From NCBI RefSeq assembly GCF_018390735.1, contig NZ_JAHBCL010000037.1:1-39477 (forward strand): DNA of 39,477 nt. Reading direction: 5' to 3'. Position 1 is the stretch's first letter, and each line of letters begins with the position of its first letter. Source of the DNA: Fusibacter paucivorans (GTDB lineage: Bacteria > Bacillota > Clostridia > Peptostreptococcales > Acidaminobacteraceae). The notes beneath the pieces were generated by a model. The model was given only the letters and a program-made list of their open reading frames with translations, was not told the origin of the DNA and searched no databases. Shown piece after piece: positions 10,001 to 17,765 of this stretch. A program made the translations under genes and the position numbers.

Positions 10001-12574
10001 TGCATTACTAAAGTGAGTATCTCGTATGCCATAAGCTTGTGCTATTGCACTCGGATCAATTTTTTGCCAAGCGCCATTACGATAAACATCAGCTGCCACT
10101 TGATAGTCATCGCCAATCGGCCGATTATAAGCAACAATAGGTACATCTTGATAGAACAAAAGTTTCGAATACGTACGTGAGATAGTATCGCCACCATTAA
10201 AACTGCCCATCGTCTCCCAACCGTTTGTCTCTGAGTATTTCATAGTAATGCCATCGCACTCATCACTCAGACCAATGCGGCTTCCATAGGCAATATATGG
10301 TACACCAACGTGAAGCGCAATCGAAGTCGTTACAAACTGGACATTTGTAAATGCATCACCCACTTGTTGCCAACCATTTGTCTCGGTGTACTTTTTGACA
10401 ACACTTTTATCCTCACCATTAAGCGTGTAGAAGATATATGGAATCCCTGTGGAAACATCCATGGACATGATAACGGCATTGTTGCCATCATGAAAAGGCG
10501 TACTCCCGACTTGCTCCCAGCTATCATCCTGTTTCAGCTTTTTAACAACACCTTTTCTATTTGAACCCGATCCTTCAGTACAGGCAATATAAATGTCATT
10601 GTCATTTACCGCAACAGTATATTGCGCTGTTGCCATACTCACAGGTGCCCCTACTATTTCCCAATCATTTGACGCTGAATATCGCAGGAGGTAAAGATAA
10701 TGGCCCTCTGAAAAAATATCTATGTTTTCGCTAAAGACCGTCGCATAAAGTGTATTGTTCACATAAAACAATTCCTGATTCCTGACCATACCATTAAATG
10801 TTATATTTGAACTACCCACTGTTTCCCAAGATGAATCTGTTGAATTCGCCGTCCACTTGGCATAGAGTGTTGCATTGGCTGTACCCATGGTATAGCTCGA
10901 TGCTCCGGCATAGTCCGTACCCTTGCCGTCTGCCTGCGTATTCCAGCCTGCAAACGTATAACCTGTTTTCTCAAGACCGCCGGTATTACCCGCCACTGTG
11001 ACATCAGCACCTGCTGCATAAGCGCCTGTGTCTGTCGGCACATCGCCGCCGGTATTGCCGTTACCGTCATAGGCGACGGTATAAGTCTGAATCTCAACCC
11101 ATTTCGCGTACAGTGTCAGATCGCTGTCCGGCATGGTATCCGCATCAAAGTCCCACGCATTTTTATAGGCGCCATCACTATACCAGCCGCCAAATGAAAA
11201 ACCCGTTTTCGTCGGATCTGCCGGTTTGGTAACAGCCCCTTGGTAAGCGACTGTTTGGCTGTCAATGGCACTGCCGCCTAAGACGTTAAAGGAGACGGTA
11301 TGATCTGTCGCTGTTTGACCAGTGACTTGCTTCATAACCGTTGGCTTGTAATTTGCACTCGAATCAATATATAAGACATAGCTGTCTCCGCCCATTCGAA
11401 GGAACTTAAATTGGCTAAACCCATCTTCCGCAATATTGGTTGTATCAATTGCTTCCCATCCATTTGCTTCAGAATATTTGGCAATATACGCTGTATATGT
11501 CCAGGTAACACCCGAAGGTGTTACATTTTTCTGAGATGTATTAAAAGCAATATACGGCACTTGATCGTAAATATCAAAGTTTAAGCTTTGCATAGAACCT
11601 GATTCCTGAAAACTACTATCAAGCAAATGCCAATCGCCATTCTCATAGTATTCAACATAACCGGTTTGTTCATTATCGCCATAAAGGAAATAGGCCATAT
11701 AGAGTTTCCCATCAGACATTTTTAGATTAATAGATTGAGCCCATCCTTTGTCAAAATAGCTCGACCCAAGCGTCACCCATCCATTCGCCTCAGAGTACTG
11801 CTTGACAGTTCCTCTATAATCGCTCTCATTCCCTGTCATATCGTGATCTTCACTATAGGCAATGTAAGGAATCCCGTTGCCCACGATAATTGCCATATTG
11901 CTTACATAATGATAGTCTGCAAGCTGATTGCCGACTTGTGTCCAACCATCTGAATCCGTATATCTTTTAACCGTTCCTTTTACATGAGTTGAACCTTCCT
12001 CCAGAGTGTTATAGAACAAATAAGGCGTTCCTGAGGTGATATCAATTGTGATGTCCCTAAATTGCTTAACATTAACAAACTTATCGCCAACAGAAAGCCA
12101 TGTTCCTTCCGGCGTAAGTTTTTTCAGTACACCACTGTAAGTATTATCTATTTCTTTTACGGTATATGCCGCATAAAGCGAATGATCATACATTGCAACT
12201 TCAAAATTAGGATCTCCTATTTCAAAAGGCGTACACGCATCTATCCAGCCAGTTGCCTCTCCATATTTCATAATGTGTCCTTTATAAGTTGTAGTCAAAC
12301 TTATAAAGTCGGTTTTGGATGATACGTAAGAGATATATAAAGTATCATCAAAATTGTACAATTTCGAATTGCTTGGAGAATCAGTTGTAAAACCCTTTTC
12401 ACCAACCGGTACCCATGTACTCCCGGTACCCGTATCCGTTCCTGCAAATCCAAGCGTTTCCATTGAAGACACACTCATTAGCATCAATGTCATAATCACT
12501 ACATACATCGTAACCCTGTACGCGAATGCTGTTTTTATATATTCTCTCTGATGTTTTCTTATCAATTCAAACAT
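7049..12574 (-). CDS. Giant S-layer-homology surface protein with duplicated modules
   Basis: An 1841-residue exported protein. An N-terminal signal-anchor-like segment (about 18-45) follows a basic stretch. Residues about 50-420 and 580-935 are two related regions full of short WXXVG, VPYIAY and KYSEANGWE motifs, suggesting a beta-propeller or lectin-like fold. Each is followed by InlB/Flg_new-type repeats (FGGWYSDG, LYAKW; about 423-578 and 936-1090) that are nearly identical in DNA. Three cadherin-like beta-sandwich repeats (LKSLTVTGY, LASLSVVDY, LKTLTLGNE) cover about 1095-1400. After a charged linker and a further beta-rich region, three SLH modules (about 1668-1841) should bind secondary cell-wall polymer. 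AAAGGAGCAATAAAG precedes the ATG. Likely roles are adhesion or cell-surface architecture; the ligand is unknown. Confidence 0.92.
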   Translation of the reverse strand: MFELIRKHQREYIKTAFAYRVTMYVVIMTLMLMSVSSMETLGFAGTDTGTGSTWVPVGEKGFTTDSPSNSKLYNFDDTLYISYVSSKTDFISLTTTYKGHIMKYGEATGWIDACTPFEIGDPNFEVAMYDHSLYAAYTVKEIDNTYSGVLKKLTPEGTWLSVGDKFVNVKQFRDITIDITSGTPYLFYNTLEEGSTHVKGTVKRYTDSDGWTQVGNQLADYHYVSNMAIIVGNGIPYIAYSEDHDMTGNESDYRGTVKQYSEANGWVTLGSSYFDKGWAQSINLKMSDGKLYMAYFLYGDNEQTGYVEYYENGDWHLLDSSFQESGSMQSLNFDIYDQVPYIAFNTSQKNVTPSGVTWTYTAYIAKYSEANGWEAIDTTNIAEDGFSQFKFLRMGGDSYVLYIDSSANYKPTVMKQVTGQTATDHTVSFNVLGGSAIDSQTVAYQGAVTKPADPTKTGFSFGGWYSDGAYKNAWDFDADTMPDSDLTLYAKWVEIQTYTVAYDGNGNTGGDVPTDTGAYAAGADVTVAGNTGGLEKTGYTFAGWNTQADGKGTDYAGASSYTMGTANATLYAKWTANSTDSSWETVGSSNITFNGMVRNQELFYVNNTLYATVFSENIDIFSEGHYLYLLRYSASNDWEIVGAPVSMATAQYTVAVNDNDIYIACTEGSGSNRKGVVKKLKQDDSWEQVGSTPFHDGNNAVIMSMDVSTGIPYIFYTLNGEDKSVVKKYTETNGWQQVGDAFTNVQFVTTSIALHVGVPYIAYGSRIGLSDECDGITMKYSETNGWETMGSFNGGDTISRTYSKLLFYQDVPIVAYNRPIGDDYQVAADVYRNGAWQKIDPSAIAQAYGIRDTHFSNAINGPYLFYAVIDYVNGNTVYSKYLKHYTENGWEAVDTSDLTDKTITMLSHIKVDNTHYAAFIASGKLVVKKHTAQTVSDHTVSFNVLGGSAIDSQTVAHQGTVTKPADPTKTGFSFGGWYSDGAYKNAWDFDADTMPDNDLTLYAKWVEIQTYTVTYDGNGNTDGDVPTDTGAYAAGADVTVAGNTGGLEKTGYTFAGWNTQADGKGTDYADASSYTIGTDDVTFYAKWTANQLNDDSELKSLTVTGYALDQPFDADTLSYTISHVTAATVDILPIASDSSFAEVTVNGTAVNAQSPVKVSLQNGANVVNIVVMAQDKVSKTTYTVTINKDSDLANLASLSVVDYSISPAFDKDTTNYQVNITTSGSLLVVVVPEKGATVDLSAYNMTTSSMINVTTGSSLKASTVKVTPAYGTTQYPFAVTAQNGIDKKTYMLTVINKDDTAVLKTLTLGNETKTPSAQQNQVNYQLANTTNNSIDVTPTALSERIQQITINGTVVNSGDVTNVPLAMGNNTITIIVTAEDGATTATYTVEIARVAPDNNDDTGSTRTNRDNDNTQGEDAVEVIINGEVQNIGTEKTDTVDGKLTTTISVDKTALKAKLDEATVNGNEGKNTFVVPVKNTSSTAVKTQLTGDMVKAMEDAAFELTVSANDIDYTLPAKEVNISSVASALEIDEANLESIVVDITIDKLDQETSDAIVNQAETGDLEIVYPPVSFTVEATVTTTDGTQRKVDVTKFSSYVSRKIAIPEGVDPSKITTGVVYNEDGTFSHVPTNVILENGTYYAIINSATNSSYSVVYHHITVESVKGHWSEAIVNNLASRMVIEDPENFKPDDAITRGDFVTYLTKGLGIYRTNSADLTLFSDMAQGGDANALTIAAQYGIIGGYEDGTVRPNASITREEAMVMLTQAMDALALLQDVEAAPVTFGDIDMVSDWAVFAVNRVTSHHIFNGMDEQLLSPKSTFTYAQAAATIDNLLVKAALINE
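9305..9768. repeat. 464-bp direct repeat inside the S-layer gene, copy 2 (downstream in gene)
   Basis: This copy aligns without gaps to 10844-11307, offset 1539 bp, at roughly 94 percent identity by hand count. It encodes the pair of InlB/Flg_new-type modules before the cadherin-like region. Many differences are silent or conservative. Confidence 0.85.
10844..11307. repeat. 464-bp direct repeat inside the S-layer gene, copy 1 (upstream in gene)
   Basis: Partner of 9305-9768. The flanking propeller-like regions have diverged far more than this block. Late duplication or gene conversion confined to the repeat module would explain that. Confidence 0.85.
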
Positions 12575-12635
12575 CTTTATTGCTCCTTTCTAAGTATAAA
12601 TAAGTCATATTTTATAACCTCGTCTTACACCAATG

Positions 12636-13625
12636 CTACTGCATCTCAACCTCTCGATATTCTCGAATCGTCTTGCCCGTCCAGAGCTTGAACGCACGTA
12701 AAAATGAATTGGTTTCATCATAGCCAAGCAAAAAGGCAATTTCCTTCGTTGAAATGTTCGTATCTCTCAAGTACATTTGCGCCAATTCTTTTCGAACATT
12801 ATTCAGCTGTTCCTGAAATGTCGTTTCTTCTTCAGCCAGTTTTCGCTGAACGGTTCGCCTGCTAAAGCCAATCTCGGCAGCAATGGTTTCAATACTGACG
12901 CTGCCCGATGAGAGCACTTCTACAATATTGCGCTTGACGATATCAGAAAATTGCTGAGGTCGCTCCGCGGCCATTCGAGAATCCAGTGCATTCAGGTAAA
13001 AATCCCAGACTGCCTGATTTTTAGTACAGAACTCCCGCTCTAAATCTTCCGTACTAAAGCGGATAAAACTTTCAGTGCCCACTTGCGGTTCAATGCCAAA
13101 ATAGTCAGCATAAGCAGACGACGGCAATGGTGATTCTGTTTGTACCATCAATGGCTTGATGACTTTGCCAGTCCCAATTGATAAGATTCCATTCATAAAA
13201 ATCATTTCAAAAGCGGCAAGCCCGAGTGGCATCTCCTCATCATCTGCTTCTGAATAAAACGAAAGATCTACATAATCCGACTTTACGTTCAGTTTTAATG
13301 TTAGCGGCGCCACAAGCCGCTTATACTTGATGATCCTGTTCAATGCCATTTTGCCGTTTTGACTGGCAAGTGCGACAATCATGACAGGGCTAAACATCTC
13401 CGGCCTTATTGATTTTCCCGCCAATAAGGGCAGCGTCATGTCCGCATCATAATGTGTTAAAACGCGCCAAAGACTATAATACTCTTCTGTGTTAATCAGC
13501 GGCTGCGGCATGTCAAAAAGATTATAAGGCAGCTTTGCCCGCTTTAAAAAATCCGACAGATCAACGCCCATCTCTGTCAGCAATAATTTGTAATTGCCAT
13601 CTAATAAGTATTTCTTTGCATTCAT
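12636..13625 (-). CDS. AraC-family transcriptional regulator with arabinose-binding-like N-terminal domain
   Basis: A regulator of about 329 residues. The N-terminal two-thirds (about 15-200) look like the ligand-sensing domain of OruR/ArgR-type AraC proteins (IRPEMFSPVMIVALASQNGKM region). The C-terminus (about 235-325) is the double helix-turn-helix: IETIAAEIGFSRRTVQRKLAEE, then TKEIAFLLGYDETNSFLRAFKLWTGKTIREYR. The chosen ATG follows GGAGG with five bases between. An in-frame ATG nine codons earlier lacks a binding site. It lies downstream of the divergent glycosylase region and upstream of the S-layer gene, on the same strand. It is the only AraC-type regulator in the window and so the best candidate for the phased operators at 1342-1378 and 6823-6838. 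Confidence 0.9.
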   Translation of the reverse strand: MNAKKYLLDGNYKLLLTEMGVDLSDFLKRAKLPYNLFDMPQPLINTEEYYSLWRVLTHYDADMTLPLLAGKSIRPEMFSPVMIVALASQNGKMALNRIIKYKRLVAPLTLKLNVKSDYVDLSFYSEADDEEMPLGLAAFEMIFMNGILSIGTGKVIKPLMVQTESPLPSSAYADYFGIEPQVGTESFIRFSTEDLEREFCTKNQAVWDFYLNALDSRMAAERPQQFSDIVKRNIVEVLSSGSVSIETIAAEIGFSRRTVQRKLAEEETTFQEQLNNVRKELAQMYLRDTNISTKEIAFLLGYDETNSFLRAFKLWTGKTIREYREVEMQ

Positions 13626-13854
13626 TGTATCCTCCATTCGTCTATTCATCATGTGTCATGATGTCGCCTAGATGCAACCGATACAAATTTGTTCCCAATA
13701 ATATCATATCAAAAGTACAGCTTTGCCAAACATCAATTCGCGCCTTGTTTCTATCCTAATGCGCCATCTTTATCATTTTGTGCCAATTCAATCATTTCGC
13801 GTCATTGCCCTTATATTATGCACAATCATTTTATGGTTAAATCATAAAAAAAAA

Positions 13855-13884
13855 CAGTATGCCAACTGCATGTTTGGTATACTG
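13855..13884 (-). terminator. Intrinsic terminator of the marR-glycosylase operon
   Basis: On the minus strand CAGTATACCAA pairs with TTGGCATACTG (one mismatch-type pair), followed by nine Ts (13854-13846). It lies about 160 bp after the glycosylase stop codon. Confidence 0.75.
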
Positions 13885-14000
13885 GTATGATCATTATCAT
13901 TCTATTGAAGCCCCGTTTTATGAAGAACATACATATTATGGAATGGGGAGTAAAAACTGAATTATGTAATTTCCTCATCAGTTATCTTAAGCTTAAATAG

Positions 14001-14042
14001 TGAACTTATTTTTTGTTTAAGCGAACCTATTTTTTTGTTTAA
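14001..14042. repeat. Imperfect 20-21 bp tandem repeat
   Basis: TGAACTTATTTTTTGTTTAA (14001-14020) is followed by a near copy beginning CGAACCTATT (14022-14042). It abuts the stop codon of the glycosylase gene. No function is apparent. Confidence 0.6.
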
Positions 14043-14046
14043 AGGA

Positions 14047-14619
14047 TTATTGTGTTTCCAATTCATTGCGCTTATCACGAATGATCTGAAAATCCGACCA
14101 CGCCTCTTTTTTTAACGCGGGATTTCTAAGCAGTGCAGAAGGATGATAGGTCGCGATCATGAAAAACCCCTTGCGTTCAATCCATTGCCCATGTTGTTTT
14201 GTGATTTTAAATTGCGGGTCAATAAGCGCCTTCGCTGCGACACTGCCGAGTAATACAATAATCTTCGGCTTTATGAGCCTTGTCTGCTGTCTCAAATACG
14301 GCAAGCAAGCCTCGCGTTCTTCCGGAAGAGGATTGCGATTCCCCGGCGGTCTGCATTTGACGATATTGGCAATATAGACATCTTCGCGTCTGATATCAGC
14401 CGCCTCAAAAATTTTATCGAGGAGCATGCCTGATTTCCCTACAAAGGGTCTGCCGGTTTCATCTTCCATTTCGCCGGGACCCTCGCCAATAAACATAATT
14501 GCTGCATTTGGATTGCCCTCGCCAAAAACGACATTTTGCCTACCCTTGCAAAGTGCACACTTTTCGCAAGACAATACTTGATTTCCCAATGCTGTTAGCG
14601 CTTCCGATGATGCTTCCAT
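14047..14619 (-). CDS. Uracil-DNA glycosylase, family 4 (iron-sulfur type)
   Basis: A 190-residue base-excision repair enzyme that removes uracil from DNA. It shows the family 4/5 layout: a Cys cluster near the N-terminus (Cys18, Cys21, Cys24) and a later pair (Cys89 in KCRPPGNRNP, Cys105) that together can ligate a 4Fe-4S cluster. Motif A is GEGPGEMEDETGRPFVG (about 45-61) and motif B is HPSALLRNP near the C-terminus. The ATG chosen follows GGAGG by five bases. The ATG four codons earlier overlaps that binding site. The start lies 17 bp inside the upstream regulator's stop boundary, so the two genes are translationally coupled. Its link to the MATE/MarR pair is probably only operonic. Confidence 0.93.
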   Translation of the reverse strand: MEASSEALTALGNQVLSCEKCALCKGRQNVVFGEGNPNAAIMFIGEGPGEMEDETGRPFVGKSGMLLDKIFEAADIRREDVYIANIVKCRPPGNRNPLPEEREACLPYLRQQTRLIKPKIIVLLGSVAAKALIDPQFKITKQHGQWIERKGFFMIATYHPSALLRNPALKKEAWSDFQIIRDKRNELETQ

Positions 14620-14635
14620 TAATGCCTCCATTTCA

Positions 14636-15085
14636 CTAGTGCTTGTGGTATTGTTCTTCTTCCCTTACTTCCTGATAAATGTTATCCAGCATTTGGTCTA
14701 ACAGTTTTCGAATAATGATTTGTTCATCATCCGTAAATCCTTTTGAAAGGACTGATGTCGTTTCTTTGTGAATGGCAAAAATGGCTTCTTTGATCTCCCA
14801 TCCCTTTGCCGTCACATAGAGATTGCGTACGCGCCGATCCTCTGTGTTTTTTAATTTTTCAATATAACCATTCTGAACGAGCGGATCCAGTCTTTTTGAT
14901 ATCTTAATTTTATCTGACTTCATGAGTTCTGTCAGTACCTCTTGATTAATGCCCTCGTGTTCATATAAGATTTTCATAATGCGAATCTGATGAACATTGA
15001 TGCCCAGAGCACGCGCTTCACGATTAATATAGAGATTGATATATCTCGAAAGCGTGGCTATATAATAACCTAATGATTCTTTCAC
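14636..15085 (-). CDS. MarR-family transcriptional regulator
   Basis: A 149-residue winged-helix dimer with a GTG start after GAGGAGAATACT. Helices typical of MarR flank the DNA-reading part: NVHQIRIMKILYEHEGINQEVLTELMKSDKIKISKRLDPLVQNGYIEK, then the wing with the charged NTEDRRVRNLYVT. It diverges from a MATE exporter, and 21-bp palindromes overlap both promoters, so it most likely represses itself and the exporter until a toxic ligand binds. The downstream glycosylase gene overlaps its end and should be co-transcribed. The ligand cannot be told from the sequence. Confidence 0.92.
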   Translation of the reverse strand: MKESLGYYIATLSRYINLYINREARALGINVHQIRIMKILYEHEGINQEVLTELMKSDKIKISKRLDPLVQNGYIEKLKNTEDRRVRNLYVTAKGWEIKEAIFAIHKETTSVLSKGFTDDEQIIIRKLLDQMLDNIYQEVREEEQYHKH

Positions 15086-15129
15086 AGTATTCTCCTCTTA
15101 AGTGATTTAGATCACTCATTGCTATTCAT

Positions 15130-15158
15130 ATTATCGCATAAAATAAAAATAGTTTCAA
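15130..15158 (-). promoter_or_regulatory. Promoter of the marR-type gene
   Basis: On the minus strand TTGAAA (15158-15153) is separated by 17 bp from GATAAT (15135-15130). The first operator-like repeat (15149-15171) covers the -35 box, which fits autorepression. Confidence 0.7.
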
Positions 15159-15223
15159 TTCGTAACTTTATAGTTGCAAATGGAAACTATTTGTGTTACT
15201 ATATAGTTGCACTTTGAAACTAT
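15149..15223. promoter_or_regulatory. Three MarR-type operator palindromes
   Basis: Two clear 21-bp inverted repeats share ATAGTTGCA on the left and GAAACTAT or AAACTAT on the right (15170-15190 and 15203-15223; starts 33 bp apart). A weaker one with AGTT and AACT arms lies at 15149-15171. They overlap the -35 of both divergent promoters and the start region of the MATE transcript. Confidence 0.75.
15174..15202 (+). promoter_or_regulatory. Promoter of the MATE exporter gene
   Basis: TTGCAA (15174-15179), a 17-bp spacer and TACTAT (15197-15202). The central palindrome covers the -35 box and the right palindrome starts at the -10 box. Confidence 0.65.
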
Positions 15224-15243
15224 TATTGATATGGAGGTCTCTA

Positions 15244-16602
15244 TTGGCACAAAATCATCGCGCAAAATTAACGGTTGGCAATATTCCAACCCAACTCATC
15301 AAACTGACGCTTCCCATGATTGTCGGTATGATCGGCATGGTTGTCTTTAACCTCACAGATACATTTTTCCTAGGTCAACTCGGTACTGATCAGCTTGCCG
15401 CACTCTCTTTCACGTTTCCAGTCGTCCTAATCGTTGGCAGCCTCGTCAAGGGCATCGGCATGGGAACCTCAGCCATCCTCTCAAAATATATTGGTGCTCA
15501 CGACATGGATAATGTCAAACACACTGCAACCAATAGCTTATTATTAGGACTGATTATCTCCTCTATTGCCGTAATCATAGGTCTCTCAACCATCAGACCG
15601 CTCTTTTCACTGCTCGGTGCAGAAGGCGTTATTTTGGATTATATTGAAGATTATATGTCCATTTGGTATTATGGCACGATTATGGTCGTCATACCAATGA
15701 TAGGCAATGAAATCATCCGTGCTATGGGGGATACGAAAGTACCGGGACTCATTATGGGCGTCAGCGCTTTTGTCAATATCATTCTTGATCCCATTCTCAT
15801 TTTCGGTTATGGTCCAATCCCAGCTTTAGGCATCCAAGGGGCTGCTATTGCAACGGTCTTCGCCAGAAGTATTACAGCTGTCACGTCGGTTTCAATTTTA
15901 TATTTCAGAGAAAAGATTATTACCTTTTCAAATAACAGCTTCACAGCCCTCATCGCTGCCTGGCAAAAGATCTTATACATCGGCATTCCGAATTCACTGA
16001 TTCAAATGGCATTGCCGGTCGGTGCGGGAATCATCACGCGTATGCTGTCATCTTATGGTCCAAATGTCGTCGCCGGTTATGGCGTTGCTACCAAAATAGA
16101 ATTTTTCGCTATTGCTTTTGCAAACGCGCTGACATCGGTAATGGGCCCGTTTATCGGCCAGAACTTAGGTTCAAAATTATTTGATCGCGTGAAAACAGGC
16201 TTGAAAGTCGGTGAATTGTACGCCATGGGATCAGGTATCATGATTGCCATTCTGTTATCCATTTTTGCTCATCCCATTGCATCTATTTTTAACAAAGCAC
16301 CTGAAGTTGTTGAAACAACTGTTTTGTACATTAGAATTGTCTCATTTTCATTTGGATTCCAAGGCATCCTGAAAATTTCTACAACTGTTTTGAATGTTTT
16401 GAACAAACCATTTCATGCTTCAATGATTATTTTCATCCAAACATTTGCACTCTATATTCCCCTTGCGAAATTCGGCAGTTCTTTCGCCGGACTAACCGGT
16501 ATTTTCGGCGCACTCTTTATTTCTTATTTCGCAGTAGGCATTCTTGCACATTTCTTGGTTCGTAGAAATCTCCAGCAGTATATTCAGACGCCTTCCAGTT
16601 GA
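15244..16602 (+). CDS. MATE-family multidrug efflux transporter
   Basis: A cation-coupled exporter of about 452 residues with the twelve-helix layout of MATE proteins, in two related halves. N-terminal features include IPTQLIKLTLPMIVGMIGMVVFNLTDTFFLGQLG, and the second half repeats the pattern from about residue 235 (GIPNSLIQMALPVG). GVGxxxK-type basic loops and the MGDTKVPG motif are typical of the DinF/NorM-like bacterial branch. The start chosen is TTG after GGAGGTCTCTA. The upstream in-frame ATG lies inside the promoter and would make an odd extension. It is controlled by the divergent MarR-type repressor. Its likely role is export of a toxic cationic or amphipathic compound. Confidence 0.92.
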   Translation: MAQNHRAKLTVGNIPTQLIKLTLPMIVGMIGMVVFNLTDTFFLGQLGTDQLAALSFTFPVVLIVGSLVKGIGMGTSAILSKYIGAHDMDNVKHTATNSLLLGLIISSIAVIIGLSTIRPLFSLLGAEGVILDYIEDYMSIWYYGTIMVVIPMIGNEIIRAMGDTKVPGLIMGVSAFVNIILDPILIFGYGPIPALGIQGAAIATVFARSITAVTSVSILYFREKIITFSNNSFTALIAAWQKILYIGIPNSLIQMALPVGAGIITRMLSSYGPNVVAGYGVATKIEFFAIAFANALTSVMGPFIGQNLGSKLFDRVKTGLKVGELYAMGSGIMIAILLSIFAHPIASIFNKAPEVVETTVLYIRIVSFSFGFQGILKISTTVLNVLNKPFHASMIIFIQTFALYIPLAKFGSSFAGLTGIFGALFISYFAVGILAHFLVRRNLQQYIQTPSS

Positions 16603-16636
16603 AAATATTACAGTAGTCAATTGATCTAATAAAAAA

Positions 16637-16668
16637 ACCACGCTCGTCCTCTTGGCAGACTGCGTGGT
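16637..16668. terminator. Bidirectional intrinsic terminator
   Basis: ACCACGC (16637-16643) pairs with GCGTGGT (16662-16668). It is followed by ATTATTTT on the plus strand and a run of seven Ts on the minus strand. It separates the MATE gene from the convergent gene at 16727. Confidence 0.8.
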
Positions 16669-16726
16669 ATTATTTTCTGTTATCGCTGGCTTAACGTTTA
16701 TGTTCTACCGTTAACGACACCCATTC

Positions 16727-17572
16727 TCACGAATGTTCAATCGCTAAAGTCGGATAATAAGCACTTTGGCTATCGGGCACTTCAAGAACGGGCAGTTGTG
16801 TCCCCTTTATCGTTTTAATCATTTGAAAGACTTGATGCACACTGGTTTCATCACCTTCAAGTACTATTGAAACTGCCCCTTCAGCACCTGCCAGTCCACC
16901 GGCAGCAAACGGTGTCGCCGTTACACCGAATGACTTTAGTGCGTCTATCTCATCAATTTTCTCGCCAGTCACTGGTATTAAACCGCTTGGAATTCCCATC
17001 GCTTCACCTTTTCTAAACTTCGCCGCCCGACTTGCCTGTTTAATCGAAATCGGAATGAGTTTTTCAAGCCCAATCGGCAATATAACATGGAAGCCTTTTT
17101 GACGTTTGGCCGCCATTACTTTGCCAATTGTTCCGCCGCCACCAGCGGGATTAGCAAACAATACACCAACATTTCCCTGTGGATCTAGCGCATTTGAGCC
17201 CTTTATATAAACATCCGCTTCTGTCATCTGATCTAAAATGACACCAAGCGGTTCAGGTGCTTGGAGCTTGCCATTTTTAAAAAACCACGTTTCTTTTGAC
17301 ACTTCAAGTGGATTATGAGCACCGGGACCACGTGATTTAATCATTGCCACTGCTTGATTCGAACCACATAACCCCTTGCTGCTCACAACGCCGCAAACCC
17401 ACAATCCTTCAGGCATTGTCCCTGTAATCGCTTCATAGATATAAATCGTTGAACTACTGGGGTGTATTGCGACAATCCCTTTCTTCAGTGCCTTCTGAAC
17501 ACATGACCTATTAAATACGGCTTTTGCGATAAGCTTTTTTGATTCTGTTGGTGTTAAAACAACCTCTACCAT
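16727..17572 (-). CDS. Unrecognised conserved-looking protein
   Basis: I do not recognise this 281-residue protein. It is rich in glycine, with loops such as GPGAHNP, NPAGGGGTIGKV and TPFAAGGLAGAEGAVS that look like phosphate- or cofactor-binding turns, and an alternating alpha/beta pattern. It has no membrane helix and no signal peptide once the right start is used. The ATG chosen follows GGAGGGTGATC. An upstream in-frame start would add a hydrophobic 21-residue stretch without a binding site. It stands alone between the convergent MATE gene and the ammonium-transporter fusion. An enzyme acting on a small metabolite is plausible, but nothing visible fixes a reaction. Confidence 0.8.
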   Translation of the reverse strand: MVEVVLTPTESKKLIAKAVFNRSCVQKALKKGIVAIHPSSSTIYIYEAITGTMPEGLWVCGVVSSKGLCGSNQAVAMIKSRGPGAHNPLEVSKETWFFKNGKLQAPEPLGVILDQMTEADVYIKGSNALDPQGNVGVLFANPAGGGGTIGKVMAAKRQKGFHVILPIGLEKLIPISIKQASRAAKFRKGEAMGIPSGLIPVTGEKIDEIDALKSFGVTATPFAAGGLAGAEGAVSIVLEGDETSVHQVFQMIKTIKGTQLPVLEVPDSQSAYYPTLAIEHS

Positions 17573-17765
17573 GATCACCCTCCAATTATTGATTGCAAAT
17601 ACATCTGTTATAAACACGACGCTTAAAAATATCGACATCTACAGTTTAATGCGTAATGCGGTTATTGGCTAATACCAATTCACGTATGATATCTATAAAC
17701 AGAGCATTATAGAGCGATCAATCTTGGTGGCTATTGAGGTGTCTGCACCCTGCATAACTGCCATT

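Larger units (their letters stand above)
13653..14046. other. Intergenic region between regulator and glycosylase
   Basis: No gene is supported here. It holds the upstream region of the AraC-type gene (AT-rich, with a TATGAT/TATTAT cluster on the minus strand near 13700), the glycosylase terminator at 13855-13884, and an imperfect tandem repeat at 14001-14042. Confidence 0.55.
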
